From an uncultured Aquimarina sp. (GTDB taxonomy: Bacteria > Bacteroidota > Bacteroidia > Flavobacteriales > Flavobacteriaceae), in contig CANMWA010000006.1 of NCBI GenBank assembly GCA_947501475.1, forward strand, positions 248,001-312,000: a stretch of 64,000 nucleotides of DNA. Reading direction: 5' to 3'. The position numbers were made by a program, and so were the translations under genes. The notes under the pieces are model-generated. The model did no database searches. It saw only the letters and a list, made by a program, of their open reading frames with translations, and was not told where the DNA came from. This document shows, piece after piece, positions 55,574-64,000 of this stretch (the first letter of the stretch is position 1; each line of letters starts with the position of its first letter).

Positions 55574-57205
55574 TTAGTCTTCTAAGAATTCAAGAATCGG
55601 TGCTCCTTTAGGAGCATTGATTTTTTTACGTAGGCGGTATCGATTCATGATCACACTATCTTCTGAGATAGCCAACATATTAGCAATCTGTTTGGTGTCT
55701 AATCCAAGTTTCTCCATGGCAACCAAACGCTCTTCTGATTTAGAAAGTGCATACCCTTTGTTTTTAATAATATTATAAAAAAGAGGGTAAACAGTAGTGA
55801 ATTTTTCTTTGAAATTATACCAGTCATCCTGAGTTAAAATCTTTGAGGTAGCCAGATCTTGCAGTTTATGAATAGATTCTTTTTCTCCGACGTCCTTTTT
55901 TAGCTCCTCTAACTCTTTGGTCAATGCTTCTTGTGCATTACTTTTTGTAATTAATTGTTTGGTAAAATCTGCTAATTCTCGTTTGTTTTTTTCTAATTCT
56001 TCCTTCGCTATAAGAACTCTGTTCTTATAGATTCTTCTAATCAGATATCCTATTACTATTCCTGCTATAACTGTTGTGATTAATAAAATCAAATACAAGC
56101 TTTTTTTAGAACTTTCTGCTTTATTGATAAGCTCTAATTCACTTTTTTCTTTGGCAAATTGTAAACTGTCTGCTAATTTTTCTTGTTCAAATTGATGAGT
56201 TAGCTCTAATTCTTGTATTTTTTTGACACTTTCAATATTAAATACCGAATCAGAGTATTTTTTGTACATCCGATAATCTTCTAAAGCTTGCTTGTAATTA
56301 TTAAGCTTTTTTTGAAGAAAACTTTTTCTCAAGTATGACTTTGAAATTCTGGATTTGGCATTTTGCTCTTTGGCTATTGCCAAGGCTTGTTCGATATAGG
56401 TTAATGCTGTTTTATACTTTTTTAATTGCATATAACTCCCTGCAATATTATAGTATACTCTTTGCAAAGAAAGTGTTTGGTTTGTTTTAGTATTATAGGC
56501 TAAATTCTCTTTGTATATATCGATAGCTTTTTGATATTCTTTTCGGGTATGATACCATGCGGCCAGATTAGAATTTACTCGAAAAATATTTTCTTCATCC
56601 TTCAATTTAATAAAGCTAGCCTTAGCCTTTTGGTAACAAAACAATGCAGAATCCATTTGTTTGGATTGTCGGTAAGCCACTCCTAACATGTTATACCCTA
56701 TAGCTACTCCATTTTCTTCACCTTGTTGTTCTTTTATTAATATCGTTTTCTTAAAGTATTGTATTGATTTTTTATAATCCTTCTGATCTCTGTATACCAT
56801 AGCCATATTATGATAGATATCGCCTACATTGGAAGAATCGTTTATCTGTTCATAAAATGTCTTGGATTTTAGATAATATTCTACGGCTTCAGGATAATTA
56901 CCTTTTCTTTTTTTTACTACCCCTAATGATTTATAAACGGTTGCTAACTGCTCAGTTTTAGTAGTTTTTTTAGCTTTTTCAAATATGTTTAATGCCTCTG
57001 TTAAGTGTTTTTCAGCATCACTGAAATCATGAGCTAATTGATATGTCCCTAATGCTAAAAGAGTTTTTGCTTTTGTTGAATCTTTTTGGGCGAGTTTGAC
57101 CTCTTTTTGTAAACGAAGAAGAAGCGAATCAACTTCTTGAGAAAGTAACGTTGTTATTCTGCATAAAAAAAAGAGAGTAAATATTAAATAAAATTTCTTC
57201 TTCAT
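55574..57205 (-). CDS. Membrane-tethered TPR protein with LuxR-like HTH
   Basis: 543 residues: signal or anchor (1-22), about seven TPRs (about 45-330), a linker helix, one transmembrane helix (about 365-388), a coiled coil (about 395-440), and a C-terminal LuxR-like HTH (YALSKSEERLVAMEKLGLDTKQIANMLAISEDSVIMNRYRLRKK, about 480-525). The topology puts the TPRs outside and the HTH in the cytoplasm. This is a one-component sensor-regulator type common in flavobacteria. It is convergent with the TonB receptor gene, 25 bp away, and may regulate the adjacent surface genes. Confidence 0.88.
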   Translation of the reverse strand: MKKKFYLIFTLFFLCRITTLLSQEVDSLLLRLQKEVKLAQKDSTKAKTLLALGTYQLAHDFSDAEKHLTEALNIFEKAKKTTKTEQLATVYKSLGVVKKRKGNYPEAVEYYLKSKTFYEQINDSSNVGDIYHNMAMVYRDQKDYKKSIQYFKKTILIKEQQGEENGVAIGYNMLGVAYRQSKQMDSALFCYQKAKASFIKLKDEENIFRVNSNLAAWYHTRKEYQKAIDIYKENLAYNTKTNQTLSLQRVYYNIAGSYMQLKKYKTALTYIEQALAIAKEQNAKSRISKSYLRKSFLQKKLNNYKQALEDYRMYKKYSDSVFNIESVKKIQELELTHQFEQEKLADSLQFAKEKSELELINKAESSKKSLYLILLITTVIAGIVIGYLIRRIYKNRVLIAKEELEKNKRELADFTKQLITKSNAQEALTKELEELKKDVGEKESIHKLQDLATSKILTQDDWYNFKEKFTTVYPLFYNIIKNKGYALSKSEERLVAMEKLGLDTKQIANMLAISEDSVIMNRYRLRKKINAPKGAPILEFLED

Positions 57206-57320
57206 TGTGCAGAGGTTGGTTAATATAATGACAAATGTATTTCAAGAAAAGGGAAATTATGAAATCTATTGGTAAAATAAAAAGTTCTACAGGTATATTG
57301 CCAATCGATATTCTAGATCG

Positions 57321-57328
57321 TATCTTTG
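57321..57328 (+). promoter_or_regulatory. Promoter -7 element TATCTTTG before the cystathionine beta-synthase-like gene
   Basis: Exact TAnnTTTG match, 44 bp before the GTG start at 57373. Confidence 0.5.
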
Positions 57329-57372
57329 CCGTGTTAAAATCCCTATGATACAGGGTAATAAAAATTATAAGA

Positions 57373-58734
57373 GTGGAATACGCAAAAAACATATTAGAAA
57401 CCATTGGTAATACACCCTTGGTAAAAATGAATGCTTTAGTTAAAGATGTAGACGCTTTAGTATTGGCCAAATACGAAACCTTTAATCCAGGTAATTCTGT
57501 AAAAGATCGTATGGCGCTAAAAATGATTGAAGACGCAGAAGCAGATGGACGATTAAAGCCAGGAGGAACCATTATCGAAGGTACCTCGGGTAATACAGGA
57601 ATGGGACTAGCTTTGGTTGCAATTATAAAAGGATATAAACTTATTTGTGTCATGGCAGATAAGCAGTCTAAAGAAAAAATGGATATTCTAAGAGCAGTAG
57701 GAGCAAAGGTGATGGTGTGTCCTACCAATGTTGAGCCCGATGACCCAAGATCGTACTACTCAGTCTCAAAACGCCTTGCAGAAGAAACACCAAACTCGTG
57801 GTATGTAAATCAATATGATAACCCATCGAATGCTATTGCACACTACGAAAGTACAGGCCCAGAAATCTGGAAACAGACCGAAGGAAAAATTACTCACTTT
57901 ATAGTAGGTGTAGGTACTGGTGGAACAATATCTGGAGTAGGGAAGTATTTAAAAGAGAAAAACCCAAACATTAAAGTATGGGGAGTAGATACCTATGGTT
58001 CTGTATTTAAAAAATATCATGAAACCGGGATTTTTGATGAAAATGAAATCTATTCTTATATCACCGAAGGCATTGGAGAAGATATTCTTCCTAAAAATGT
58101 TGATTTTTCAGTAATTGATGGATTTACCAAGGTTACCGATAAAGATGCAGCAGTATACACACAGAAGCTAGCCAAAGAAGAAGGTATGTTTTTGGGTAAT
58201 AGCGCTGGTGCTGCAATCAAAGGATTGTTACAATTAAAAGAGCATTTTACAAAAGATGATGTTGTGGTTGTTTTATATCACGATCATGGTAGTCGATATG
58301 TTGGTAAAATGTTTAATGATGACTGGATGCGTGAGCGTGGTTTTCTAGATGAAGAAGTTTCTACTGCGGTAGATTTGGTAAAAGACCATGCTGATAAACC
58401 TTTGATTACGGTTAAAACTGAAGAATTGGTTTCGCATGCTATTGAGCGTATGCGTAAATTTCAAATCTCTCAAATACCAGTTGTAGATAGCGAAGGATTT
58501 GTAGGCTCTGTAGACGAAAGTGCTTTGTTTAAAGCCTTTATTGAAGATAAGAATATGGATAGTACCCCTATTAAAGAAGTGATGAAAGATCCTTTTCCGA
58601 TAGTGAACACAAAAGCTTCATTAGATGAGATATCAAAACTCATTAAAAATGGTAATCCAGCTGTTTTGGTTGACCTAGGAAATGGCAAACATCATATCAT
58701 TACTAAATACGATGTGATAAGTCATATAAAATAA
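57373..58734 (+). CDS. PLP-dependent cysteine synthase/cystathionine beta-synthase with CBS domains
   Basis: 453 residues, cytoplasmic. Starts at GTG (57373); no in-frame ATG lies between the upstream stop and it. The PLP-lyase part (about 1-325) has the Schiff-base Lys in PGNSVKDR near residues 38-45, the substrate loop EGTSGNTG, and the PLP phosphate loop GTGGTISG. Residues about 340-453 carry two CBS motifs (SHAIERMRKFQISQIPVVD and the final ITKYDVISHIK). It makes cysteine or cystathionine from serine or O-acetylserine. The CBS pair suggests allosteric control, for example by adenosyl ligands. It ends in a terminator. Confidence 0.92.
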   Translation: MEYAKNILETIGNTPLVKMNALVKDVDALVLAKYETFNPGNSVKDRMALKMIEDAEADGRLKPGGTIIEGTSGNTGMGLALVAIIKGYKLICVMADKQSKEKMDILRAVGAKVMVCPTNVEPDDPRSYYSVSKRLAEETPNSWYVNQYDNPSNAIAHYESTGPEIWKQTEGKITHFIVGVGTGGTISGVGKYLKEKNPNIKVWGVDTYGSVFKKYHETGIFDENEIYSYITEGIGEDILPKNVDFSVIDGFTKVTDKDAAVYTQKLAKEEGMFLGNSAGAAIKGLLQLKEHFTKDDVVVVLYHDHGSRYVGKMFNDDWMRERGFLDEEVSTAVDLVKDHADKPLITVKTEELVSHAIERMRKFQISQIPVVDSEGFVGSVDESALFKAFIEDKNMDSTPIKEVMKDPFPIVNTKASLDEISKLIKNGNPAVLVDLGNGKHHIITKYDVISHIK

Positions 58735-58759
58735 TTCGTTATATTTAAATATAATTTCT

Positions 58760-58800
58760 CCCCTCTATCAGCGTTATTTGCTGTTAAAGGGGTGTTTTTT
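58760..58800 (+). terminator. Rho-independent terminator after the cystathionine beta-synthase-like gene
   Basis: CCCCTCTATCAGC pairs with GCTGTTAAAGGGG (two mismatches), then a T-run. Confidence 0.7.
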
Positions 58801-58854
58801 ATTGAGTGGATTTTATCTTTTAGGGTAAAACTGGAGTACAAATAGAGTAGGTGT

Positions 58855-59835
58855 ATGTGTAAATATATATTCGATTTTTCTGATATCGATAAGTTAAGAA
58901 ATTACTTCAGATCCCAATTGGATCCTAATAGTACTTCGGATCGTATTTATTTTCCACCAGAAATAGGAGAGGGATATTTGTCATATTATAAAATATCTCC
59001 CGAAGTATTTCTCTTAGTCAATAATTATAAAGCAAATACAGATATAGAATACATCAGAGAACCAATTGATGAAAAAGATATCATTCTTCATTTTAGGAAA
59101 TATGCTTTAAATCACAAAATCGAAGGAAATCAGATTATCAGTAAGTATTCTGATAGTTATACTCCTGGTAATATGAGGTGTATGGATGGAAGACAGGGAG
59201 AACAAGTTTTTATTCCGAAGGGAGCAGAAGTAAAATCGACTATGATTGTGCTAAAAAGTTCATATACCCGACCTTATTTTATGAAAACTAGTGATATGGC
59301 CGAAAGGGTAGATAATTATATCCGGCATTCACATCAGGATATCAATAAATTTTATCTCTCTTATAAGCAGTCTATTCTTTTTGATCAAATTGTACAACCA
59401 GACTTAAATAGAGTAGAGAATTATCTGTATTATATCGCCAGAGGAATACGCTTATTAGAAACGTTCTGGAAAGATGTTTTAAAATGGGAAACAGAAAGCA
59501 ACCCATTTAATATTAATAGTACACAGGTTGGTGGTATTTTTAAAGTGAGTAATTACCTAAAAAATAATCTTCATGAACCTTTTGTAGGTGTTGATCAATT
59601 GGCGGCAATGGCCCATATGAGTAGAACTAATTTCTTTAATATGTTTAAAGAAATACATAATCAGACACCACTAGAATTTTTTAATAATAAAAAGCTAGAA
59701 AGTTCATATAATATGATATTTGGCGATGGATTATCAATCAAAGAAGTTATGGATGCACTTAACTATTCTAATTCTTCAAAATTTAAAAAAGCTTTCTTTA
59801 ATAAGTTTGATATTTACCCAGATATAAACCTATAA
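58855..59835 (+). CDS. AraC family transcriptional regulator
   Basis: 326 residues. The C-terminal AraC/XylS double HTH covers about 230-326: VGVDQLAAMAHMSRTNFFNMFKEIHNQTPLEFF, then GLSIKEVMDALNYSNSSKFKKAFFNKF. The N-terminal 220 residues are a sensor domain of unknown ligand, with no signal peptide or membrane helix. The first 20 codons follow a TAGGGTA box at 58822, but the second box of the ECF motif is missing, so I do not count it as a fourth site. It is alone between the cysteine enzyme and the peroxiredoxin-like gene. Confidence 0.9.
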   Translation: MCKYIFDFSDIDKLRNYFRSQLDPNSTSDRIYFPPEIGEGYLSYYKISPEVFLLVNNYKANTDIEYIREPIDEKDIILHFRKYALNHKIEGNQIISKYSDSYTPGNMRCMDGRQGEQVFIPKGAEVKSTMIVLKSSYTRPYFMKTSDMAERVDNYIRHSHQDINKFYLSYKQSILFDQIVQPDLNRVENYLYYIARGIRLLETFWKDVLKWETESNPFNINSTQVGGIFKVSNYLKNNLHEPFVGVDQLAAMAHMSRTNFFNMFKEIHNQTPLEFFNNKKLESSYNMIFGDGLSIKEVMDALNYSNSSKFKKAFFNKFDIYPDINL

Positions 59836-60151
59836 AAATAAAGATGGTCACCAAAAAATGGCAACCATCTATAACCTAACACAAACTCAACTTAGCTTAG
59901 GGTTTTGTAATCTTTATGTTTTTGTGAATTATTTTCCCTTTAATTCTACAACAAAGTAAAGAAATGTAATTGTTGTAAAGTTTTCCATTAATACATAAAA
60001 TCTTTCCAATAGTACATTTCACACAATTATTAACTAGATTTTAAGATTTTTAAGCTAGTATTTGCATTTTTTTTAAGCGAAACGATATTATTTGTCGTTT
60101 TTTAATGGCATTAACCTTGATTTTGTATGGTATAAATATAAAAATCAACGT
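59836..60151. other. 316-bp gap after the AraC gene
   Basis: One hairpin (AGATGGT with ACCATCT, 59842-59871) with no T-run. Otherwise AT-rich; no gene, RNA or repeat seen. Confidence 0.5.
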
Positions 60152-61006
60152 TTATATGTCTCTTGTATCTAAAATTTTCAGAAATGTTTCAGGTTCTGGT
60201 CGTACTCTATAGTTGTTGGTGAGGTCTGCAAAAATGATTTCTCCTTTTTTATCAGTTATAATTACTGTAGGCATTACCGTGTCACTATCATAACCAAGAG
60301 TTTGAAAGCCCATTGGTAGTCCATTTTTTGCAAAAATGTTTAGTTTTTTGGCAACTTCATTTCCTTGATCTACCAAGAAATTAAAATTAAGATCAAATTT
60401 CTTAGCTAAAGATTTTGTGTGTTTATGAGGTTGTGGGCTTATGAAAACAGTATTTACGTTCCTTTTTTCAAGTTCTTTATATTGAGACGCGATCTCTTTA
60501 ATTTGGGCCATACACAAAGGGCACCAATTACCTCTATAAAATAAAAAAATAGACGGATTACCTATAAATTTTGAAGTGTTTACAGTGTTTTTGTCTGAGT
60601 CTTGTAAATTAACATCAGGAAACTGATTACCAATTTTAATAACTTCATTTGATTTTCTATGATCAAATAACGAGTACCATTTTATATACAATACCCACCC
60701 CAAAAATAATCCAACACTAGGTAATGAACCATTAATGTCGTTTTCGAAAATACCTCCACTGATGATACTAACCAAAAATCCAATTGTAATTGGTAATGTA
60801 TATACCTTTAAATTAGAATCAGTTCTTGCAACAGGTTTAATAAAAATCTTGATAAAGAAAAATGCGATCGTTAGTGCAATTATTAACCTTCCTATATAAC
60901 GATAAGAAACTTCATGATTTATAAGGTGAACAACACTGTCTATAGCAAAATAAAGTGCAACTACTGGAAATAGAGATATAAAAGCAGATTTTAAAATATT
61001 TGTCAT
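60152..61006 (-). CDS. Membrane-anchored peroxiredoxin-like (AhpC/TSA) protein
   Basis: 284 residues. The N-terminal about 115 residues have roughly four hydrophobic segments. The C-terminal 165 residues form a thioredoxin-fold domain with WCPLC at 161-165, where the first Cys is in the peroxiredoxin-like position (FYRGNWCPLCMAQIKEI). The full family pattern continues with SPQPHKHTKSLAKKFDLNF and the LVDQGNEVAKKL segment. The topology places the thioredoxin-fold domain in the periplasm or cytoplasm, depending on helix count. A role in detoxifying peroxides or in disulfide reduction is inferred. Confidence 0.8.
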   Translation of the reverse strand: MTNILKSAFISLFPVVALYFAIDSVVHLINHEVSYRYIGRLIIALTIAFFFIKIFIKPVARTDSNLKVYTLPITIGFLVSIISGGIFENDINGSLPSVGLFLGWVLYIKWYSLFDHRKSNEVIKIGNQFPDVNLQDSDKNTVNTSKFIGNPSIFLFYRGNWCPLCMAQIKEIASQYKELEKRNVNTVFISPQPHKHTKSLAKKFDLNFNFLVDQGNEVAKKLNIFAKNGLPMGFQTLGYDSDTVMPTVIITDKKGEIIFADLTNNYRVRPEPETFLKILDTRDI

Positions 61007-61201
61007 TTATGTATTGGTTTTTGATTTAATTAGTCAAGGTTATGAGAATAGGCTTACAAGATTAGAATTAATTTTATTATTTTCGACAAAATTATTTATA
61101 AAGGCTATTATATTTTTTTATCCTACCCATATGTTTAGTAGCTAAAACCATCAGTTTACCAACAGGTATATTGAATTAATTATAACTATTAAACATATAC
61201 A

Positions 61202-62482
61202 ATGAACGAAGATTTCCTTCAGTATTTATGGAAATATAAAAAGTTTAAATTTTCTAACTTAAAAACTGTCCATCTAGAAGAAGTAGTGCTTCAAAATGTT
61301 GGGACTCATAATACCGAAAATTCTGGACCTGATTTCTTTAACGCTCAAATGATCATTAATAATCAAAAATGGGCTGGTAATGTTGAGGTTCATATTAAAT
61401 CTAGTGATTGGTATTTGCATAATCATGAAAATGATGATACCTACGATAATGTAATTCTTCATGTAGTTTGGGAAGATGATGTTGAGGTGTACAGAAAAGA
61501 TAATACACTAATTCCCACAGTAGAACTTAAAGATTATATTGATAAAACTACTTTAGAAAAATATCAAAAACTTTTTGGAGATGTAGATCAAAAATCGATA
61601 CCATGCGAAAATGAACTGGCAGAAGTGTCTAGTTTTGTGATTTCTAACTGGCAAGAACGATTGTATTTTGAACGATTAGAACAGAAATCTAGATTAATTT
61701 TAAAGCTCTTAAAAGATTCTGCTAATGATTGGGATTCGGTGTTTTTTCAGCTTTTAGCCAAAAATTTTGGTTTGAAAGTAAACGGAGAAGCTTTTATCAG
61801 CCTTGCCAAATCAATAGACTTTTCAATACTAAGAAAATGTAGTAAAAACCATACTCAAATAGAAGCTATACTTTTTGGTCAAGCAGGATTTTTGGATCAT
61901 GAGTCAGAAATAGAATATGTCAAAAAACTTCAGAATGAATATGCTTTTTTAAAACATAAGTTTCAATTAGAGCCTAATAACGCATTGCACTTTGAATTTT
62001 TTAGATTACGACCTCCTAATTTTCCAACTATACGAATGGCACAACTAGCTAGTCTATACGCTAAAAATCAAAAACTTTTTGGTGATATTACAGCAACAAC
62101 TAATATTTCAGAGTTGTACCGTCTTTTTGATATTGAAACTAGCGATTTTTGGCAAAACCGTTATACATTCGAAAAAGAATCTACACCTAGAAAAAAAAGG
62201 TTGACTAAATCATTTATAGATCTGATCTTAATCAATACAATACTACCAATCAAATTTGTGTATGCAAGATACTTAGGTAAAAATCCAGAAGATGAACTTC
62301 TCGAATTAATATCACAATTACCTAAAGAAAAGAATAGTATTATTGATCGGTTTTCTACACTTGGTCTGTCTATAGATAATGCAATGCATTCCCAAGCAAT
62401 GATACAACTTAAGAGTACTTATTGTGAAAAGAAAGCTTGTTTAAAATGTGCAATCGGCAATTATTTACTAAATCAAGATTGA
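61202..62482 (+). CDS. DUF2851 family protein
   Basis: 426 residues, soluble. Family marks are HLEEVVLQNVGTHNTENSGPDFFNAQM near 21-50, the WAGNVEVHIKSSDWYLHNHENDDTYDNVILHVVWEDD block near 57-90, and the C-terminal cysteines in CEKKACLKCAIGNYLL. DUF2851 is restricted to Bacteroidota-type bacteria and has a restriction-endonuclease-like core feel (EVH...D...W), but no function is established. It is the first gene of a three-gene operon with the PspC and channel genes (30 bp gap to the next). Confidence 0.88.
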   Translation: MNEDFLQYLWKYKKFKFSNLKTVHLEEVVLQNVGTHNTENSGPDFFNAQMIINNQKWAGNVEVHIKSSDWYLHNHENDDTYDNVILHVVWEDDVEVYRKDNTLIPTVELKDYIDKTTLEKYQKLFGDVDQKSIPCENELAEVSSFVISNWQERLYFERLEQKSRLILKLLKDSANDWDSVFFQLLAKNFGLKVNGEAFISLAKSIDFSILRKCSKNHTQIEAILFGQAGFLDHESEIEYVKKLQNEYAFLKHKFQLEPNNALHFEFFRLRPPNFPTIRMAQLASLYAKNQKLFGDITATTNISELYRLFDIETSDFWQNRYTFEKESTPRKKRLTKSFIDLILINTILPIKFVYARYLGKNPEDELLELISQLPKEKNSIIDRFSTLGLSIDNAMHSQAMIQLKSTYCEKKACLKCAIGNYLLNQD

Positions 62483-62499
62483 AGTTTAGGATAATATAA

Positions 62500-62507
62500 T
62501 TATTTTG
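62500..62507 (+). promoter_or_regulatory. Near-consensus -7 element TTATTTTG, 4 nt from the PspC start
   Basis: Seven of eight bases of TAnnTTTG, and again exactly four bases (CGGT) before the ATG at 62512; an internal promoter with a leaderless message is possible. Confidence 0.35.
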
Positions 62508-62511
62508 CGGT

Positions 62512-62733
62512 ATGCTATATAATCTAAGACACTTTTTAGAACGTAATGGATTTTATGTGTCCTCTAGACTAGCCGATAGGTTAGGGATGAGGGCAAGAAA
62601 TGTACGATTGTTCTTTATTTACTTAACCTTTGCTACAGCAGGTCTTGGATTTGTTATATACCTTAATATGGCATTCTGGTTAAAATTAAAAGACCTTATA
62701 TATACTAAACGAACTTCGGTATTTGATCTATGA
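62512..62733 (+). CDS. PspC-domain small membrane protein
   Basis: 73 residues. The PspC pattern is clear: basic N-terminus, RLADRLGMRARNVRLFFIYLTF, then a single main hydrophobic segment (about 32-55) with a WLKL end. PspC proteins are inner-membrane partners of the phage-shock response; in Bacteroidota they often occur without pspA. Its stop overlaps the start of the channel gene by four bases (62730-62733), so translation is coupled. Confidence 0.85.
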   Translation: MLYNLRHFLERNGFYVSSRLADRLGMRARNVRLFFIYLTFATAGLGFVIYLNMAFWLKLKDLIYTKRTSVFDL

Positions 62734-63746
62734 TAAGAATTCAAAATTGGGGAAGACCAAGAATTTATATTGCTGTAATTTTATTACTTGTTGTAATTAT
62801 TATAGGAGTATTAGGTTTTCGGTATTTTTCTGATTATTCATGGGTAGATGCATTATATATGACAGTCATTACGATGACGACAGTTGGTTTTGAAGAGGTT
62901 CAGCCTTTGGATGATCAAGGTAAGTTGTTTACCGTATTTCTAATTTCTACCAGCGTAGTGATTTTTGCATATGCTGTATCCGTAATCACAGAATATATTG
63001 TAAGCAAAAATGACCCTAAAAGAGTACAATTAAGAAAAATACAAAAAATGATACATAAGCTCGAAAATCATATCATTATTATTGGATATGGTCGTAATGG
63101 AAAACAAGCAGCAGCCAAACTGCTAGCTTATAATAAACCATTCATTATTGTAGAAAATAATATTGAAATCATCGAAAGATATCAAAACGAAAAAACCTTA
63201 TTTCTTAAAGGTAACGCTACAGAAGATGAGGTCTTGATAGAAGCTGGGATTAAAAATGCAGATTGCTTGATATGTACATTGCCTGAAGATGCAGATAATC
63301 TATTTATTGTATTAACTGCCAGGCAAATTAATAAAGAACTTAAGATCATAAGTAGAGCATCCCAAGATGCATCATATAAAAAAATAAGGCTTGCTGGGGC
63401 AGATAATGTAATTATGCCAGATCGTATAGGAGGTGATCATATGGCTTCATTAGTAGTTGTGCCAGATTTAATAGAGTTTTTAGATAACCTTTCTATAGTA
63501 GGAAAAAAATCTATTAATATCGAAGAAATTTCTTTTGAAGATATGTTTGATAATGGTGAAGAACGAACCATACTGGATATAGATATGAGATCTAAAACAG
63601 GCTGTACTATTATAGGTTACAAATCTCCAGAAGGCGAGTATATAGTAAACCCCGAAGCTAATACCCTTTTGAAGCCCAAATCAAAAATTGTAGTTTTGGG
63701 TCGACCAGAACAGATTGATTTATTAAATAAACAATTTAACATTTAA
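62730..63746 (+). CDS. Potassium-channel-family protein with RCK (TrkA-N) domain
   Basis: 338 residues. Two membrane helices (about 11-31 and 65-90) flank a pore loop. The selectivity filter reads TTVGFEE (residues 50-56) where TVGYGD is usual. A cytoplasmic TrkA-N domain begins near 112 (IIIIGYGRNGKQAAAKLL, the nucleotide-binding loop) and a TrkA-C domain follows (about 245-338). It should be a ligand-gated K+ or related cation channel. It is the third gene of the DUF2851-PspC-channel operon, with a 4-bp start/stop overlap. Confidence 0.9.
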   Translation: MIRIQNWGRPRIYIAVILLLVVIIIGVLGFRYFSDYSWVDALYMTVITMTTVGFEEVQPLDDQGKLFTVFLISTSVVIFAYAVSVITEYIVSKNDPKRVQLRKIQKMIHKLENHIIIIGYGRNGKQAAAKLLAYNKPFIIVENNIEIIERYQNEKTLFLKGNATEDEVLIEAGIKNADCLICTLPEDADNLFIVLTARQINKELKIISRASQDASYKKIRLAGADNVIMPDRIGGDHMASLVVVPDLIEFLDNLSIVGKKSINIEEISFEDMFDNGEERTILDIDMRSKTGCTIIGYKSPEGEYIVNPEANTLLKPKSKIVVLGRPEQIDLLNKQFNI

Positions 63747-63845
63747 TAATTACAGAACATTTAACTGTTTAAAAATTGTACACAACCGTTTTTTTTAGCA
63801 TCTTGCTGACTTCTTAATTATAAAATTCAATTAACTCATACAATC

Positions 63846-64000
63846 ATGAAGAGAATTCTTCTTTCAATTTTAGCGCTTACAATTCCATTTTTAACATTTG
63901 CACAAGAAACTACAGAAAAAGGCCTCGATCAAAAAATAGATGAAGGTTTTAAACCTGTTTCAGATTTCTTCTCTAATGTAATATTTTTTGAAGTTTTTGA
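63846..64000 (+). CDS. Probable alanine/glycine:cation symporter, 5' end only
   Basis: Only the first 51 codons are present. The protein begins with a signal-like segment ending TFAQ (residues 1-20), then a short linker (TTEKGLDQKIDEGFKPV) and SDFFSNVIFFEVF. That order (cleavable signal, GLDQKID, SDFFxNVIFFE) is the one I know from flavobacterial AlsT/SSS-type alanine:sodium symporters. The frame runs off the window, so the call rests on 51 residues. No clear TAnnTTTG precedes the ATG in the 99-bp gap. Confidence 0.55.
   Translation, partial: MKRILLSILALTIPFLTFAQETTEKGLDQKIDEGFKPVSDFFSNVIFFEVF

Noticed and set aside
58822..58829. TAGGGTA box upstream of the AraC gene, possibly a fourth ECF-type site
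   Set aside because: The A-rich first part is only partly present and there is no RCTGTAWTA box 12 bp on; half-motifs of this size occur by chance.

Overview
The window looks like chromosome of a marine-type flavobacterium (family Flavobacteriaceae; an Aquimarina-like genus would fit, but this is inference). The DNA is AT-rich. Many genes are preceded by the Bacteroidota promoter element TAnnTTTG. Two giant secreted proteins end in type IX secretion (T9SS) C-terminal domains. There is a sigma/FecR/STN-TonB receptor cassette, lipoprotein signal peptides are numerous, and SecD and SecF are fused. No phage, integrative element, insertion sequence, CRISPR array, tRNA or rRNA was recognised.

Layout. 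0-9 kb is mostly housekeeping: a truncated lipoprotein gene, gyrB, a DUF6588 protein, mdh, a small anchored protein that resembles a stand-alone SecD head domain, and secDF. 9-13 kb on the minus strand holds a DUF192 lipoprotein and a cluster of membrane-protein genes with a small winged-helix regulator. This cluster ends in a creD broken by an out-of-frame deletion, and two identical-arm palindromes mark probable operators. 13-18 kb has DUF1801, kdsA, typA/bipA, a 1.08-kb gene-poor stretch with two tandem copies of a putative small RNA gene, and ftsE. 18-36 kb carries a large TPR protein with an outer-membrane beta-barrel partner, an M23 peptidase, a GNAT enzyme, a DUF885 peptidase, two mosaic tandem lipoproteins, an amidohydrolase, an archaemetzincin-like protease, a methyltransferase, a YkgJ protein, a LipL32-like protein, a NamZ-like muramidase and a LolC/E-type permease.

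36-57 kb is the most distinctive region. Two modules, each a giant T9SS-exported protein followed by a fibronectin-like lipoprotein, flank a fasciclin lipoprotein and an HU-like/DUF4469 protein. They lie next to an ECF sigma factor, a FecR anti-sigma factor, an STN-type TonB-dependent receptor and a membrane-tethered TPR-LuxR protein. The same bipartite promoter-like motif (TAAAAATAGGGTA-N12-RCTGTAWTA) occurs upstream of both giant genes and upstream of fecR. Both giant genes also carry a 12-bp-period direct repeat further upstream. The simplest reading is one surface-adhesin regulon: the TonB receptor senses a signal, FecR releases the ECF sigma factor, and the sigma factor switches on the adhesin modules and its own signalling genes.

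57-64 kb returns to metabolism and transport: a cystathionine beta-synthase/cysteine synthase-like enzyme with CBS domains, an AraC regulator, a membrane-anchored peroxiredoxin-like protein, a DUF2851-PspC-potassium channel operon, and the start of a probable alanine:cation symporter cut by the window edge.
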